From: Candidatus Foliamicus numerosus
GTDB taxonomy: Bacteria; Pseudomonadota; Gammaproteobacteria; Steroidobacterales; Foliamicaceae
Length of the DNA: 64,000 bases
Direction of reading: 5' to 3'
NCBI GenBank assembly: GCA_028285945.1
Contig: JAPYNE010000022.1
Location: forward strand, 1-64,000
How positions within the stretch are numbered: position 1 is the first letter of the stretch; each line of letters opens with the position of its first letter. Positions 25,174 through 34,719 of this stretch are shown here, one piece after another. The notes under the pieces were generated by a model that saw only the letters and a list, made by a program, of their open reading frames with translations, ran no database searches and was not told where the DNA came from. The translations under genes were made by a program, and so were the position numbers.

Positions 25174-27204
25174 TCAGCGCGGTTCCGCAGGCTCGCGGCA
25201 AGGCCGGACCTCGTGGCCGGCGGCGCGCGCGGATTGGACGCGCTCCTCCAAAAGCTCCAGCGCCTTGGCGAGAACGGCATCCGATTCGCCCACAAAATCC
25301 TCCGGGCGGGGAGCGGCGTAGTAATCCATCCCCACTCCGAAGCCGTCGAAGGTTTGCCCGTTGGGCCGGAACGAGGCCATGGAGGACAATGCTACTTCGA
25401 TTTCGCTTTCCGGCAGGAAAAAGCGCTTCGTTCTGCCGCTCGCTCCGCTGCTCGGCTGGCCCACCAGCATGGTGCCGGGAATTTCGCAGAATCCGTTGAG
25501 GAATCCGTCCGTGGCCGAGAACCCGTGCTCGTTGGCCAGGACCGCCACGGGGCGGTCGTAGTAATACACCTGCGGCGCCCGGTCCGACTGCCGGTTGATG
25601 AGCATGAAATGCCAAGCCGAGAATTTTCCGGGCGGCGGATTCCATAGCGGCCGGAAGCGCGCCAGCGCCTGCTCGATCACCTTGCGCTCGCCACCGGTCC
25701 ATTCGTCGTCGGCCAGCCTGAAGGTGGGACGGTGCGCCAGATGGTCGGGCTTGAAGTGCGGCGCAAGCCGGTAGGCCGCGATATTGGCGACCACGGGGCG
25801 GGCATCAGGCGGGAAGAAGTACGGCGCCAGCGCCAGCAGCACCTGCAGCCGGCCGCCGCCATTGCCCCGCACATCGATAATCAGCGACCGGGTATGCCGC
25901 GCCCGTTCCATAAAGGCGTGTATTTCCGGCAGCAAATCAATTTCCATTTCCCGGATCACTAGGTAGCCGACTCCGCCGCCGTCGCCGGGCAGGATGCGGC
26001 TGTCGCCCAGCGGAACGCTGCGGATGCTGGCCGGCCGCTGCCCGCTAACCGGGAAGCTGCGGGTCAGGGACTCGCCGCCAAGAGCGGCCAGCGTCACCGA
26101 AACGCGATCCGAGGTCGGCAGCCCGAGGTCTTCCCGGAGCTTGTCGATGCGGCGGATTGAGCGGACGGCGCGGCGCCGGTTGAGCTGCGGCGAAATGTAG
26201 GCGTGGTATCTGCGGGCCACTTCCAGCCAGCGGTCGATCGGCACGCCGTCGATGGCGGCGATAAAGGGGAAATCGGGATCGGCGAAGGCGCGTTCGCGTT
26301 TGCCTGCCCGCAACGCCGCGACTCCTTGCGGCGTGTCCGCCAAGCTGAACGGCAGATAGACGGCGCCGTCGTTCTCGTAGTCCGCCGAGGCGCTGGCATG
26401 GCCGTCGCCGATCAGCGCAAGGATCTGCCGCACGGCCCGCAGGAAATCAATGCGCAGCATGGCCTCGGGCAGCCGGCCGGACACCGCCTCGATGGTCGCG
26501 AGCACATCGTGCCCGCTGCTTTCAAGATACGAGCTTTGAGTGGTCAGCCGCTCGCGCAGATGGGCCAGATCGCGCCGGGCGCTTTCGCCCGCCAGAACAT
26601 GCATCGGCACGAATGCCGCGGCGAGGCCCGGATGAAGGGAGAAATCGGAGCTGTCCACGCTTGCGTTCACGCCCCGAACCGCCAGCAGATTGCGGCCGGC
26701 CGCGAGGTGCTCGCCCGACAGCTCGAACACCTCCGTCTCGTCGGCTTCGTGGCTTTCGGGAAGCCGTCCTCGCCGCAGTCCGGCGCGCGCCGCCAGCCTG
26801 CCGTTCAGGTACAGCTCGAAGGCGTCGTCGTAGCGCATGTACAGATAGAGCTTGTCCGGCACGGAGGAGAGCTCGAATTCGCGCCGCAGGTAAACGCTGG
26901 CGTAACGGTTCTCCATGTCGTCAAGAATCGTTGCGTCGTCGTTGTCGCCGTAGCCGAAGCCTGCCAGGCCGGTCTTCCACCGAGCGTCGTCAAAACCGGG
27001 CTGCTCCCAGCCGGGGCCGGGGGCGGACGCGCTGGCATGGTAGCGCCATTGCGACCCCATCGGGATCAGGAAGATTTCCCGCGCTTGCGCGAAAGGCGCC
27101 GCCAGAACGGCGGACAGCCCGACGGCCGCGAACCGGAAACGGATTGGGGGCCGCCGCAGGCGCGCGGCATTCCAGGCGGCGCCGGTTTTGCGGAATGCGG
27201 TCAG
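25174..27204 (-). CDS. Exported S41-family peptidase, probable CTG start
   Basis: The protein has an N-terminal jelly-roll-like region (WEQPGFDDARWKTGLAGFGYGDND; LYLYMRYDDAFELYLNGR) and a C-terminal S41/tail-specific protease region: VGYLVIREM, SLIIDVRGNGGGR, ANEHGFSATDGF with the likely nucleophilic serine, and GQPSSGASGR. The first ATG (27060) falls after a clear signal peptide that is encoded in frame upstream, FRFAAVGLSAVLAAPFAQA. In that open stretch there is no ATG, GTG or TTG. A CTG at 27204-27202 overlaps the TGA of the receptor gene (CTGA), like the other coupled starts here, giving 676 residues. The start is an inference; the peptidase call is firm. Confidence 0.75.
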   Translation of the reverse strand: MTAFRKTGAAWNAARLRRPPIRFRFAAVGLSAVLAAPFAQAREIFLIPMGSQWRYHASASAPGPGWEQPGFDDARWKTGLAGFGYGDNDDATILDDMENRYASVYLRREFELSSVPDKLYLYMRYDDAFELYLNGRLAARAGLRRGRLPESHEADETEVFELSGEHLAAGRNLLAVRGVNASVDSSDFSLHPGLAAAFVPMHVLAGESARRDLAHLRERLTTQSSYLESSGHDVLATIEAVSGRLPEAMLRIDFLRAVRQILALIGDGHASASADYENDGAVYLPFSLADTPQGVAALRAGKRERAFADPDFPFIAAIDGVPIDRWLEVARRYHAYISPQLNRRRAVRSIRRIDKLREDLGLPTSDRVSVTLAALGGESLTRSFPVSGQRPASIRSVPLGDSRILPGDGGGVGYLVIREMEIDLLPEIHAFMERARHTRSLIIDVRGNGGGRLQVLLALAPYFFPPDARPVVANIAAYRLAPHFKPDHLAHRPTFRLADDEWTGGERKVIEQALARFRPLWNPPPGKFSAWHFMLINRQSDRAPQVYYYDRPVAVLANEHGFSATDGFLNGFCEIPGTMLVGQPSSGASGRTKRFFLPESEIEVALSSMASFRPNGQTFDGFGVGMDYYAAPRPEDFVGESDAVLAKALELLEERVQSARAAGHEVRPCREPAEPR

Positions 27205-30200
27205 AACCGCCCCCGCAGGCCAATCCGGAATTCCCGGCCGTTGAAAGAGGCTTCGTCGATCACTCTGCGCGCGCGCCCCAGGCTTTGCAGGTCGGTGGGA
27301 TTGCGTCCGGTGTCCGTAATGTCCGGCACCTCAAGGTAAACGCTGGTTTCTCCAAGGCCCGCGCGGGTCGGGAACTCGTATTCCAAGTAGAGGTCCCACT
27401 GCGTGTAGCGGCCGCTGTACTGATCGAACCCGAAATCGTCCAGCGAATCGAACGAGCTGCTCTGGTGCTGCATCGACAGCGCGCATTCAAAATTCCCGCC
27501 CTCGTAGTACACGGCGGCATTCGCGCTCCAAGTGGGCGCGTTGTAGAACGCTGTGCGCCGGACCACCCCGTCGCCTTCATTGGCGAAGCCCAGTTCCACC
27601 AAGGCCTCCCAATCCTGCAAGCCGGCATCGGGGTTGGAAGGCGTCGCCGCTTCGACCGCCGCGATTTCGGCCCGGCTTCGGGTGTAGGCGGCATTGACGC
27701 TAAGCCCCAGGTTCGACAGCCATCCCCGCGCCCATGTGAACTGATGGCTGAAGGCCAGCTCGGCGCCTTGAACCGTGGCTTTTTCGCCATTGCGAGGCTG
27801 CCGGATCGCGAAGTCGTCGATGGCGTCCGATTCCGCCAGCGCCTCGATCCCCCCCAGTTGCTCCACCAGCGTCCGGGCGGCGGGGGAAAGCAATCCGGTC
27901 AGCAGCCCGGTATCCAAGCCTCCAGTTCCCGATTCGGACTCCACGAAAATGAAGTTCTCGATTTCCTTGTGGAACAAGCCCAGCGTCAATGCGGTTCCCG
28001 GCATTGGAAAGTATTCCAGGCTGAGGTCGAGATTCAGCGACTTCGCGTTGTCCAGGTTCGGATTGCCGCTGCTTACGAATAGGCTGACTTCGCTCAATTG
28101 CTGCGGGCTCAGCCCTGCCGCCGCGGCGGCCTCGGCGGTGGCGACGCCCGGCAAAACGGGCGTGTCGCCCGCGCGGTCCGCCTCGGCCGCCAGAACCAGG
28201 CTGATCGACGAGGCGCGGCCCAGCTGGTAGAACGAGGGGCGGGCGATCGAGTAGCCGGCGCCGGCGCGCAATTGAAGGTCGCCGCGCAATTCGTACTTGA
28301 GGTTGAGGCGGGGCAGCACCTCGAGATTGTCCGCTTCGGAGCGCACCGTGCCGCCTAGGTTGCCGGCCCGCAGGTCGATGACTTCCTCGATTTCCTCGCT
28401 GTCCGGATCAGCCGGGTCCGCCAGATTCACGGTGACCAGGTCGGCATTGATCTCGAGGGGGGCGGCGAACTTGCCCCGGTAGCTTTCGATGCGCGCGCCG
28501 CCGGCAACGAATAATTTTCCGGCCTCGAACTCCGCCTGCGCGTAGCCGCTCAGAAGGTTCTCGTCAACATTCAGGAAAAACAGCTCGTTCGGGGCCTCCC
28601 CGGAAGCCAGAAAGGAATGGCGGAAAGTGGCCGCCAGCCGCCGGAACGCGCGCTCATTGATTCTCGGAATCCCGTTCAAGCCAATGGGTTTCAGCGGGCT
28701 TCCCAAAGGATCCAAGCTCACAAAGCCGCCGAAAAGACCCTCGAAATTCTCCAGGCGCTCGCCCTCGGCGCTGCCCTCGAAGTCGGGATTGAAGGTGCCG
28801 TCCAAGTTCAGCGCGTCAGGTTCAAAATAAACCAGAGTGACCCGGTTTTCCTCAAACTCGGAGCGCTCGAAGGCCACGCCCGCGCTGACTGCGGAAATGC
28901 GCCCGCCCGCGAAGCTCCAGTCCGCCAAGTAGTCGGCATCGAACTTGAATCCGAGGCGGTCGTTGCTCCTTTCATTGATCGAATCCATGGTGAAATCATC
29001 GAGCAATTGAGTGTCGGGGAAGTTCGCGAGCGCTTCCTGGAAGTCCGGATCCGCCGCCGCGCTCATCCGCGGAACCGGGAAATACGTGCCGGTGAACGAG
29101 AAGGGCACGAAACGCACGGCATCCTCATCAAGCAGGCTGCCGGTATCGAAATGAATGTTCGTTTCGGGCTCGTCGCTTTTGGCGTTGGAATAGCTGAGGC
29201 GGTATTGCAGCGTTAGCCGGCCGAGCCCGGTGGTTCCGCCGAGATAAGCGCTGGCGTTGACCGACTCCTGATCCTCGATTTGCGATTCCAGGTCGATTTC
29301 CGGGTCGTCGAACACCGTGCGCAAGGTGTCGCCGACGAGCTCGAAGTCGTCGTCGTCGTTGTCGAAGGCGATCGAATTCTCCACCGCGCGGGTGTCCTGC
29401 CGGTTGTAGCGCGCGTTGAGCAGCAGACTCGTTGAGGCGGTGGCCTGCCACTCGATGGCGCCGGAAAGCGAAACGGTTTCCCGCCGCTGGTCCTGCACTT
29501 CGTAGGTGTGCTCCTCGAAACCGATCGCGTCGAGGGGGAAGAAGCCCGGCCGGACGCGGTCGAAACTGCTGCCGGGATCATCGAGGCGGTCCAGCACGAA
29601 GCGGTTATCGACCGGGTTGCCGGCCGCGTCGGCGATGGGCGGAAGGTAGAGCAGGTTGGAGGAAGTGGCGTCCATTTCAAAATTGCGGATATTCCGTTGC
29701 CGGAAAGAAGCCGAGAACCGGGTTCCCAGACGCTCGCCGAAAAGCGTGTTGAACGATAAGCGGCCCCGGTGGCCCCATTTCTCGGCAAACTCCCCGTAGC
29801 GTCCTTCCGCCGTGGCGCGAACCCCGCTGCTGTCGTAATCCAGCGGCCGGCGGGAAACCACGTCCACCGCGCCGCCAATGCCTTCGCCCGCGTCGCGCGG
29901 CAGCAGCGACTTCACGACCCGAAGCTCCGACACGTCCTCGGTGGTGATGCCGTCGAGCGGCACGCGGCGGCCGCTGAAACCGGCGAGGCCGGACTTGACT
30001 CCGTCGAACGAAACGGAGTTCAGCGCGGAGTCCAGGCCGCGCACGGCGATGTAGTCGCCGCTCCCGGTTTCGCCGCTGCGGCGAAAGGAAACCCCCGCAA
30101 TGCGGCCGAGCGACTCCGCGACATTGTTGTCGGGCAGGCGGCTGGTTTGATCCGAGGTCAGGACATCGAGGATCTGATCGGCATCGCGCTTCGCCTGAAT

Positions 30201-30452
30201 CGCCATCCGGGCATCGCGCCGCCGCCCGTAAACCACGATTTCCTCCAGTTCCGCCTGCGGGCCGCTCTCCCCGGCCGCCGCCTGTGCATCTTCCCCGCCA
30301 AGCGATTCATCCTGCGCTTGCTCCTGCTCCTGCGCCTGCGCCGGAGAGAAGAGGGAAGCACCTGCCGCGGCGCCCAGCGCAATGAGCATCAGCAGATTGC
30401 CCCGCCAGCGCCGCGTTCCGCGGCGAGCTACGATTCGTTGCTGCAATGACAT
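27201..30452 (-). CDS. TonB-dependent receptor (Caulobacter/Xanthomonas type)
   Basis: 1083 residues. The signal peptide ends FSPAQAQ (about 35-41), followed by a Glu/Gln-rich linker. The TonB box is like EEIVVYG (69-75). A plug domain follows with LPDNNVAESLGRIAGVSF, YIAVRGLDSALNSVSFDG and LPRDAGEGIGGAVDVVSRRPL. The barrel runs to a C-terminal phenylalanine (FRIGLRGRF), as needed for outer-membrane insertion. The large size and the plug pattern fit the TonB-receptor type abundant in Caulobacter and Xanthomonas, often for saccharides or peptides. The S41 peptidase starts on its stop codon. Confidence 0.93.
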   Translation of the reverse strand: MSLQQRIVARRGTRRWRGNLLMLIALGAAAGASLFSPAQAQEQEQAQDESLGGEDAQAAAGESGPQAELEEIVVYGRRRDARMAIQAKRDADQILDVLTSDQTSRLPDNNVAESLGRIAGVSFRRSGETGSGDYIAVRGLDSALNSVSFDGVKSGLAGFSGRRVPLDGITTEDVSELRVVKSLLPRDAGEGIGGAVDVVSRRPLDYDSSGVRATAEGRYGEFAEKWGHRGRLSFNTLFGERLGTRFSASFRQRNIRNFEMDATSSNLLYLPPIADAAGNPVDNRFVLDRLDDPGSSFDRVRPGFFPLDAIGFEEHTYEVQDQRRETVSLSGAIEWQATASTSLLLNARYNRQDTRAVENSIAFDNDDDDFELVGDTLRTVFDDPEIDLESQIEDQESVNASAYLGGTTGLGRLTLQYRLSYSNAKSDEPETNIHFDTGSLLDEDAVRFVPFSFTGTYFPVPRMSAAADPDFQEALANFPDTQLLDDFTMDSINERSNDRLGFKFDADYLADWSFAGGRISAVSAGVAFERSEFEENRVTLVYFEPDALNLDGTFNPDFEGSAEGERLENFEGLFGGFVSLDPLGSPLKPIGLNGIPRINERAFRRLAATFRHSFLASGEAPNELFFLNVDENLLSGYAQAEFEAGKLFVAGGARIESYRGKFAAPLEINADLVTVNLADPADPDSEEIEEVIDLRAGNLGGTVRSEADNLEVLPRLNLKYELRGDLQLRAGAGYSIARPSFYQLGRASSISLVLAAEADRAGDTPVLPGVATAEAAAAAGLSPQQLSEVSLFVSSGNPNLDNAKSLNLDLSLEYFPMPGTALTLGLFHKEIENFIFVESESGTGGLDTGLLTGLLSPAARTLVEQLGGIEALAESDAIDDFAIRQPRNGEKATVQGAELAFSHQFTWARGWLSNLGLSVNAAYTRSRAEIAAVEAATPSNPDAGLQDWEALVELGFANEGDGVVRRTAFYNAPTWSANAAVYYEGGNFECALSMQHQSSSFDSLDDFGFDQYSGRYTQWDLYLEYEFPTRAGLGETSVYLEVPDITDTGRNPTDLQSLGRARRVIDEASFNGREFRIGLRGRF

Positions 30453-30609
30453 CTCATTCTCCGGCTGCCTCTATTGCCGGAATCATATCCGCAGCCTATA
30501 ACCATTCCGCTACAGCGAACAGTTAACGTCCGGTTTTAGTGTGATTCCTCGGCCAGAGAAGCAATCCCTGATATCAATAAAAGTCGATTCATAAACACAA
30601 AAAAAGAAC

Positions 30610-30623
30610 CTATCAAATGATAG
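30610..30623. promoter_or_regulatory. Palindromic operator candidate of the defence operon
   Basis: CTATCA-AA-TGATAG is a perfect 14-base palindrome 22 bases upstream of the -10 box, covering the area just before the -35 position. The first gene of the operon encodes a protein with an N-terminal XRE helix-turn-helix, a class that usually binds such sites, so autoregulation is a reasonable inference. Confidence 0.5.
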
Positions 30624-30645
30624 ATTGCTCGTTCTTTCCGTGGTA

Positions 30646-30651
30646 TATAAT
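30646..30651 (+). promoter_or_regulatory. -10 box TATAAT of the defence operon
   Basis: A consensus TATAAT in an A+T-rich stretch, with TTGCTC as a weak -35 about 15 bases upstream. Only 8 bases separate it from the GTG at 30660, so transcription would begin at or next to the start codon, suggesting a leaderless mRNA. Confidence 0.55.
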
Positions 30652-30659
30652 TACAGATC

Positions 30660-33600
30660 GTGAAAAGCGCAGCGATCCAATTCTCATCAACCACGCCGGA
30701 TATCGGGGCAAACATTCGTCGTCTGCGTCTCAAGCTCAAGCTGACTCAGGAGCAGTTTGCCCAAAGGCTCAGTGTAACGCCGCTCACGGTGATTCGCTGG
30801 GAATCCGGGCAATCCAATCCTCGCCGAATGGCTCTTGAGCGCTTGCGGGAAATTGAGGAAGCCGAACAAAAAGTCCGATCATCTAAGCCTCTGAATAGAT
30901 TAACGCCCGCAGTGGTGTCGCAATCCCTGGACTTCGCGGGCAACCCCAACGCTGTCTCGGCGGTCGCTGAAGCCTATCGCCTGATGTACGGTCATCAATT
31001 CAACCCGGCCTTTGCGAGCGAAATCTCCCGAATCGATCCGCTGCCGCATCAGCGCATCGCCGTATATGAACATATGCTGCCGCAAGACCCGTTGCGGTTT
31101 CTACTTGCCGATGATGCGGGCGCGGGCAAGACCATCATGGCTGGCCTTTACATCCGTGAAATGCTTCTTCGCGGCCGCATCCGCCGCGTTCTTATCGTGC
31201 CTCCGGCAGGTCTGGTGGGCAATTGGAAGCGTGAATTGCACGCTCTTTTTCACCTCGATTCCCAGATCGTTTCCGGAGAGGACGCGCGGAGCAGCAATCC
31301 CTTTGCAAGCCCGCATGGGGACTTCGCGATCATCTCCATCGACACGCTGGCTGGAGAAAGGGCATTCGCCATGATGAGCGATGCAGCCACACCGCCTTAC
31401 GATCTTGTCATCTTTGATGAAGCGCACAAGCTCTCGGCTATCGCAAAAAATTTTCGGGTCGAAAAAACGGACCGCTACAAGCTCGCGGAAGGATTATTCG
31501 GATGCGGGGACGGGCGCAGCCGTTTCTCCGGGCTCCGGTGGCAGGCACGCCATCGGCTACTGCTCACTGCAACGCCCCATATGGGCAACGAGTCGGCTTA
31601 CTACAACCTTTGGCGGCTGCTTGACCCGAATCTTTTTTCAACTGGCGAGGCTTGTCGGCGTCTTCCTCAAGAGGCAAGGCGACGGCACTTTATCCGTCGC
31701 ACCAAGGAAGAGATGGTGAGCATTGAGGGGAAGCCGATCTTCCGGGAGCGAACCTGCGATACCCTCAGCTTCGACCTCAATAAGGGCGAGCAGGCTCTTT
31801 ATGAGGCCACCACCCGCTACCTGCTCAGTGCTTACGGTCGCGCGTTCAACAACAGAGGCGCGGCACGCCTTGCGCTCGGGGTATTTCAGCGCCGTCTGGC
31901 AAGCTCCACTTTTGCGCTCCTGCGCTCGCTCGAACGCCGCATCAGCAAGCTGGATGAATTGGCGCAATCCTTAAAGCGCGGAGACATGGGATGGAGCGAG
32001 CTGGAAGGATTGCAGACCAAGCTCAACCGCAAGTACAGCCGAGATTTCTTCGATTCGCACAGCGCGGAAGATGACTCGGGCGAGGCAAGCGAGGACTACG
32101 AAATCGCGATTCTCGGCGCATTTGCGGCGGTTACGCTCGAGGATCTCCTCAAGGAGATTGAAACCCTCAAGGCATTGAGCAAGCAAGCCCGAAAAATCTT
32201 GGAAAGCGGCAACGAATCAAAGTTCGAGAAATTGCGCGAGGTTTTGTCAGACAACCATTACGGGCAGGACAAGTGGCTCATCTTCACGGAACATCGCGAC
32301 ACCATGGATTTCCTGGTTGGCCGGTTGGAAGGGCTGGGCTACTCCGGCAGGGTGGCGCAGATACACGGCGGCATGAACTGGCGCGAGCGCGAACAGCAAA
32401 TGGAGCAATTCCGGCGCTCTGCCGGGGCGCATTACCTGGTGGCGACCGATGCCGCAGGCGAGGGAATCAACCTGCAATTCTGCTCGCTCATGGTGAACTA
32501 CGACATTCCGTGGAATCCGGCCCGCTTGGAACAGCGCATGGGCCGGATTCACCGCTACAGACAGCGAAACAACGTGCGCATCGTCAACTTTGTTTCGCGC
32601 AGCACCCACGAGGGCAGAGTCCTCGACGTGCTGCTGAGCAAACTGGATACGATCCGCCGGGAACTGAGCTCGGACAAGGTGTTCGACATTATCGGAAAAC
32701 TGTTCGAGAACAAGTCACTTCGGGAATACATGATCGAGGCCTTGACCGACGAAGGCGAGCAGCGCGTCACCAACCAGGTCAGCGATACCCTGCAAAGCGA
32801 GAAAGTGCTGGAGTTGAAAACGGGCGAGCAAGGTATCTATGGGCCACCCGGCGATGTGGCAGAAAGATTGGACGGACTCCAGGATGACATGGAGCGCGAA
32901 CGCTACTTGCAGCTGCTGCCGGGATACGTTCGGCGCTTTATCGATAAAAGCGCGCCTTTGCTAGATTTGGAGATTCGAGGAGGCCTTGACGGTTTCTTTT
33001 CCTTGGTCCCCGCGCGATCTGGCGCCTTGGACAGTTTGCTTCCCGCTCTTGAGAACTACCCTGCCGCGGCTCGTGAACGGCTGTGCGTAAGCCGTGCCAT
33101 CCAGAAAAAGTCCGACTCAGGAACAGGCGCAGCGACCAGCGATTCATCTGGCGCTAATTGCATCTGGCTGCATCCGGGAGAGCCGGTATTCGACGCTCTC
33201 CTGGAGCAGGTAAGAACCCGATTTGCTTACGATGCGTCGCGCGGTGGAATTTTTGTGGACCCGAAGGCCGATGCTCCTTATGTTTTTCACTTGGCCTTGA
33301 TGTCGGTGGAGCAGGAGTCCGGTCATCCCCCCAGCACGGAATTGATTGGCTCTGCGCCGAAGCCGACTCCGCAGGCAACGCTGGAACGCCGCCTTTTTGC
33401 GCTGCAACAAAATGAAGACGAATTAAGCGACTGTTCCGTAGAGCATTTTCTTTTGCTTCATGCCGCCCCCGAAGTTCCGCCTGGGGCCGTTCCGCTCGCC
33501 GGTCGGGGCGTGGCAATGCGCGCTCAGGCGGCAACCTTCGGCAAAGAGCATATCGCAGCTCGGATGGCCGAGGAGCACTGCAAGGCGCTGGAGACCTCCT

Positions 33601-34283
33601 TGCCGGAGGAAAGCCAACGGCTGCGGGTTGCATTCGATCTTCAAGCGGCGGAGCTTGCAAGGCAGCGTGCGAAGCTGTCCGAAAAGAAAACGCCGAACAC
33701 CATGTTGGAAAAACAGGTCGCGGAATTGAGAAAGCGGCAAAGCGAGCTCTATGTTCAACGTGACCGCCAGCTGCGGGAATTGCAGAATGCCGGAAAGCGA
33801 ATCAAGCCTGGCGGCTTCCGGTTCATTGCCCACGCCCTTGCCGTGCCGGCATCGGACCCCGCCGAAACCGAGCGTTATGACCAGCGCATTGAAGAAATGG
33901 CTGTCGGAATTGCTTTGGCTTGGGAAAAAGAGCGCAATGCCAAAGTCCGGGATGTATCAAAACCGCAGTTGGCCCGCCTCGCCGGACTCCCGGACTGGCC
34001 CGGATTTGATCTGCTTTCAACGTCCTCTGCCGGTTCCAACCGCTGTATCGAAGTGAAAGGCCGCGCCGGACGAACAGGCATTCAAATGGAAGCGAACGAA
34101 TGGAAGCAAGCCTGCAATTTGGGCGAGCGTTACTGGCTCTATGCCGTGTTCGGCTGCGCCACTCCCAATCCCGAGCTGATCCGCGTTCGCGACCCATTCG
34201 CCAAACTGCTCACCCACCAGCGCGGCATGACCGCGCACACCATTTCCGCCAAGGAATTATTCGCGGCGGCCGAACCTACTTGA
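30660..34283 (+). CDS. XRE-SNF2 helicase-DUF3883-like defence protein
   Basis: 1207 residues, GTG start. Residues about 16-62 form an XRE helix-turn-helix (LRLKLKLTQEQFAQRLSVTP, IRWESG). A SNF2-like superfamily 2 helicase follows: Walker A DDAGAGKT (151-158), DEAH (253-256), LLTATPH, then the second RecA domain with WLIFTEHRDT, ATDAAGEGINLQF and QRMGRIHRYRQ. A long helical middle precedes the DUF3883-like end from about 1080, with GFDLLS...IEVKGRAG, a nuclease-like fold motif. It is the first gene of the helicase-methylase-ATPase operon and presumably senses or moves along foreign DNA. The fused HTH is unusual and may let it repress its own promoter. Base composition is lower in GC than housekeeping genes nearby. 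Confidence 0.85.
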   Translation: MKSAAIQFSSTTPDIGANIRRLRLKLKLTQEQFAQRLSVTPLTVIRWESGQSNPRRMALERLREIEEAEQKVRSSKPLNRLTPAVVSQSLDFAGNPNAVSAVAEAYRLMYGHQFNPAFASEISRIDPLPHQRIAVYEHMLPQDPLRFLLADDAGAGKTIMAGLYIREMLLRGRIRRVLIVPPAGLVGNWKRELHALFHLDSQIVSGEDARSSNPFASPHGDFAIISIDTLAGERAFAMMSDAATPPYDLVIFDEAHKLSAIAKNFRVEKTDRYKLAEGLFGCGDGRSRFSGLRWQARHRLLLTATPHMGNESAYYNLWRLLDPNLFSTGEACRRLPQEARRRHFIRRTKEEMVSIEGKPIFRERTCDTLSFDLNKGEQALYEATTRYLLSAYGRAFNNRGAARLALGVFQRRLASSTFALLRSLERRISKLDELAQSLKRGDMGWSELEGLQTKLNRKYSRDFFDSHSAEDDSGEASEDYEIAILGAFAAVTLEDLLKEIETLKALSKQARKILESGNESKFEKLREVLSDNHYGQDKWLIFTEHRDTMDFLVGRLEGLGYSGRVAQIHGGMNWREREQQMEQFRRSAGAHYLVATDAAGEGINLQFCSLMVNYDIPWNPARLEQRMGRIHRYRQRNNVRIVNFVSRSTHEGRVLDVLLSKLDTIRRELSSDKVFDIIGKLFENKSLREYMIEALTDEGEQRVTNQVSDTLQSEKVLELKTGEQGIYGPPGDVAERLDGLQDDMERERYLQLLPGYVRRFIDKSAPLLDLEIRGGLDGFFSLVPARSGALDSLLPALENYPAAARERLCVSRAIQKKSDSGTGAATSDSSGANCIWLHPGEPVFDALLEQVRTRFAYDASRGGIFVDPKADAPYVFHLALMSVEQESGHPPSTELIGSAPKPTPQATLERRLFALQQNEDELSDCSVEHFLLLHAAPEVPPGAVPLAGRGVAMRAQAATFGKEHIAARMAEEHCKALETSLPEESQRLRVAFDLQAAELARQRAKLSEKKTPNTMLEKQVAELRKRQSELYVQRDRQLRELQNAGKRIKPGGFRFIAHALAVPASDPAETERYDQRIEEMAVGIALAWEKERNAKVRDVSKPQLARLAGLPDWPGFDLLSTSSAGSNRCIEVKGRAGRTGIQMEANEWKQACNLGERYWLYAVFGCATPNPELIRVRDPFAKLLTHQRGMTAHTISAKELFAAAEPT

Positions 34284-34295
34284 AGGAGCAATAAC

Positions 34296-34715
34296 ATGGG
34301 CATGACACACGTCAACGTAACCATTCGCAACCCTGCCGATCCGGCCCTAAAATGGGAAGGAAAGTTCCTGGTTGATACCGGGGCTATCGATTCGCTGGTT
34401 CCGAAGGCTTGCCTTGATGCCATCGGCATAAGCCCGATAGGCCAGCGAACCTACGAATTGGCGGACGGCAGCAAAGCCACGCTAGATATCGCGGGAGCGC
34501 AGATTGAGTTCATGGGCGAATTCACCCACGGCGATGTGATTTTTGCTCCAGACGATGCCGAGCCATTGCTGGGCATGACCGCGCTTGAGTCCGTCGGCAT
34601 TGAAATCGACCCCCGCAATCAACGCCTGAAGAAACTCCCTTCCGTGCGCCTCAAGAAAAGCTCCAAGGAAAAGTTCGCAGCTAATAGCCAAACAATCATG
34701 CACCGGAAAACATAA
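34296..34715 (+). CDS. Retropepsin-like aspartic protease embedded in defence operon (paralogue 2)
   Basis: 139 residues with DTG at 27-29 (FLVDTGAIDSLVP), ELADGSKATLDI and PLLGMTALESVGIEID: the complete single-domain clan AA protease. It starts 12 bases after the helicase stop and ends 4 bases before the AbiJ-like gene, so it belongs to the operon. It is highly similar to the protein at 23285-23698, differing mostly in the last residues (here SSKEKFAANSQ). Proteases inside defence operons often activate or cleave an effector; whether that holds here is unknown. Confidence 0.8.
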   Translation: MGMTHVNVTIRNPADPALKWEGKFLVDTGAIDSLVPKACLDAIGISPIGQRTYELADGSKATLDIAGAQIEFMGEFTHGDVIFAPDDAEPLLGMTALESVGIEIDPRNQRLKKLPSVRLKKSSKEKFAANSQTIMHRKT

Positions 34716-34719
34716 TCCA

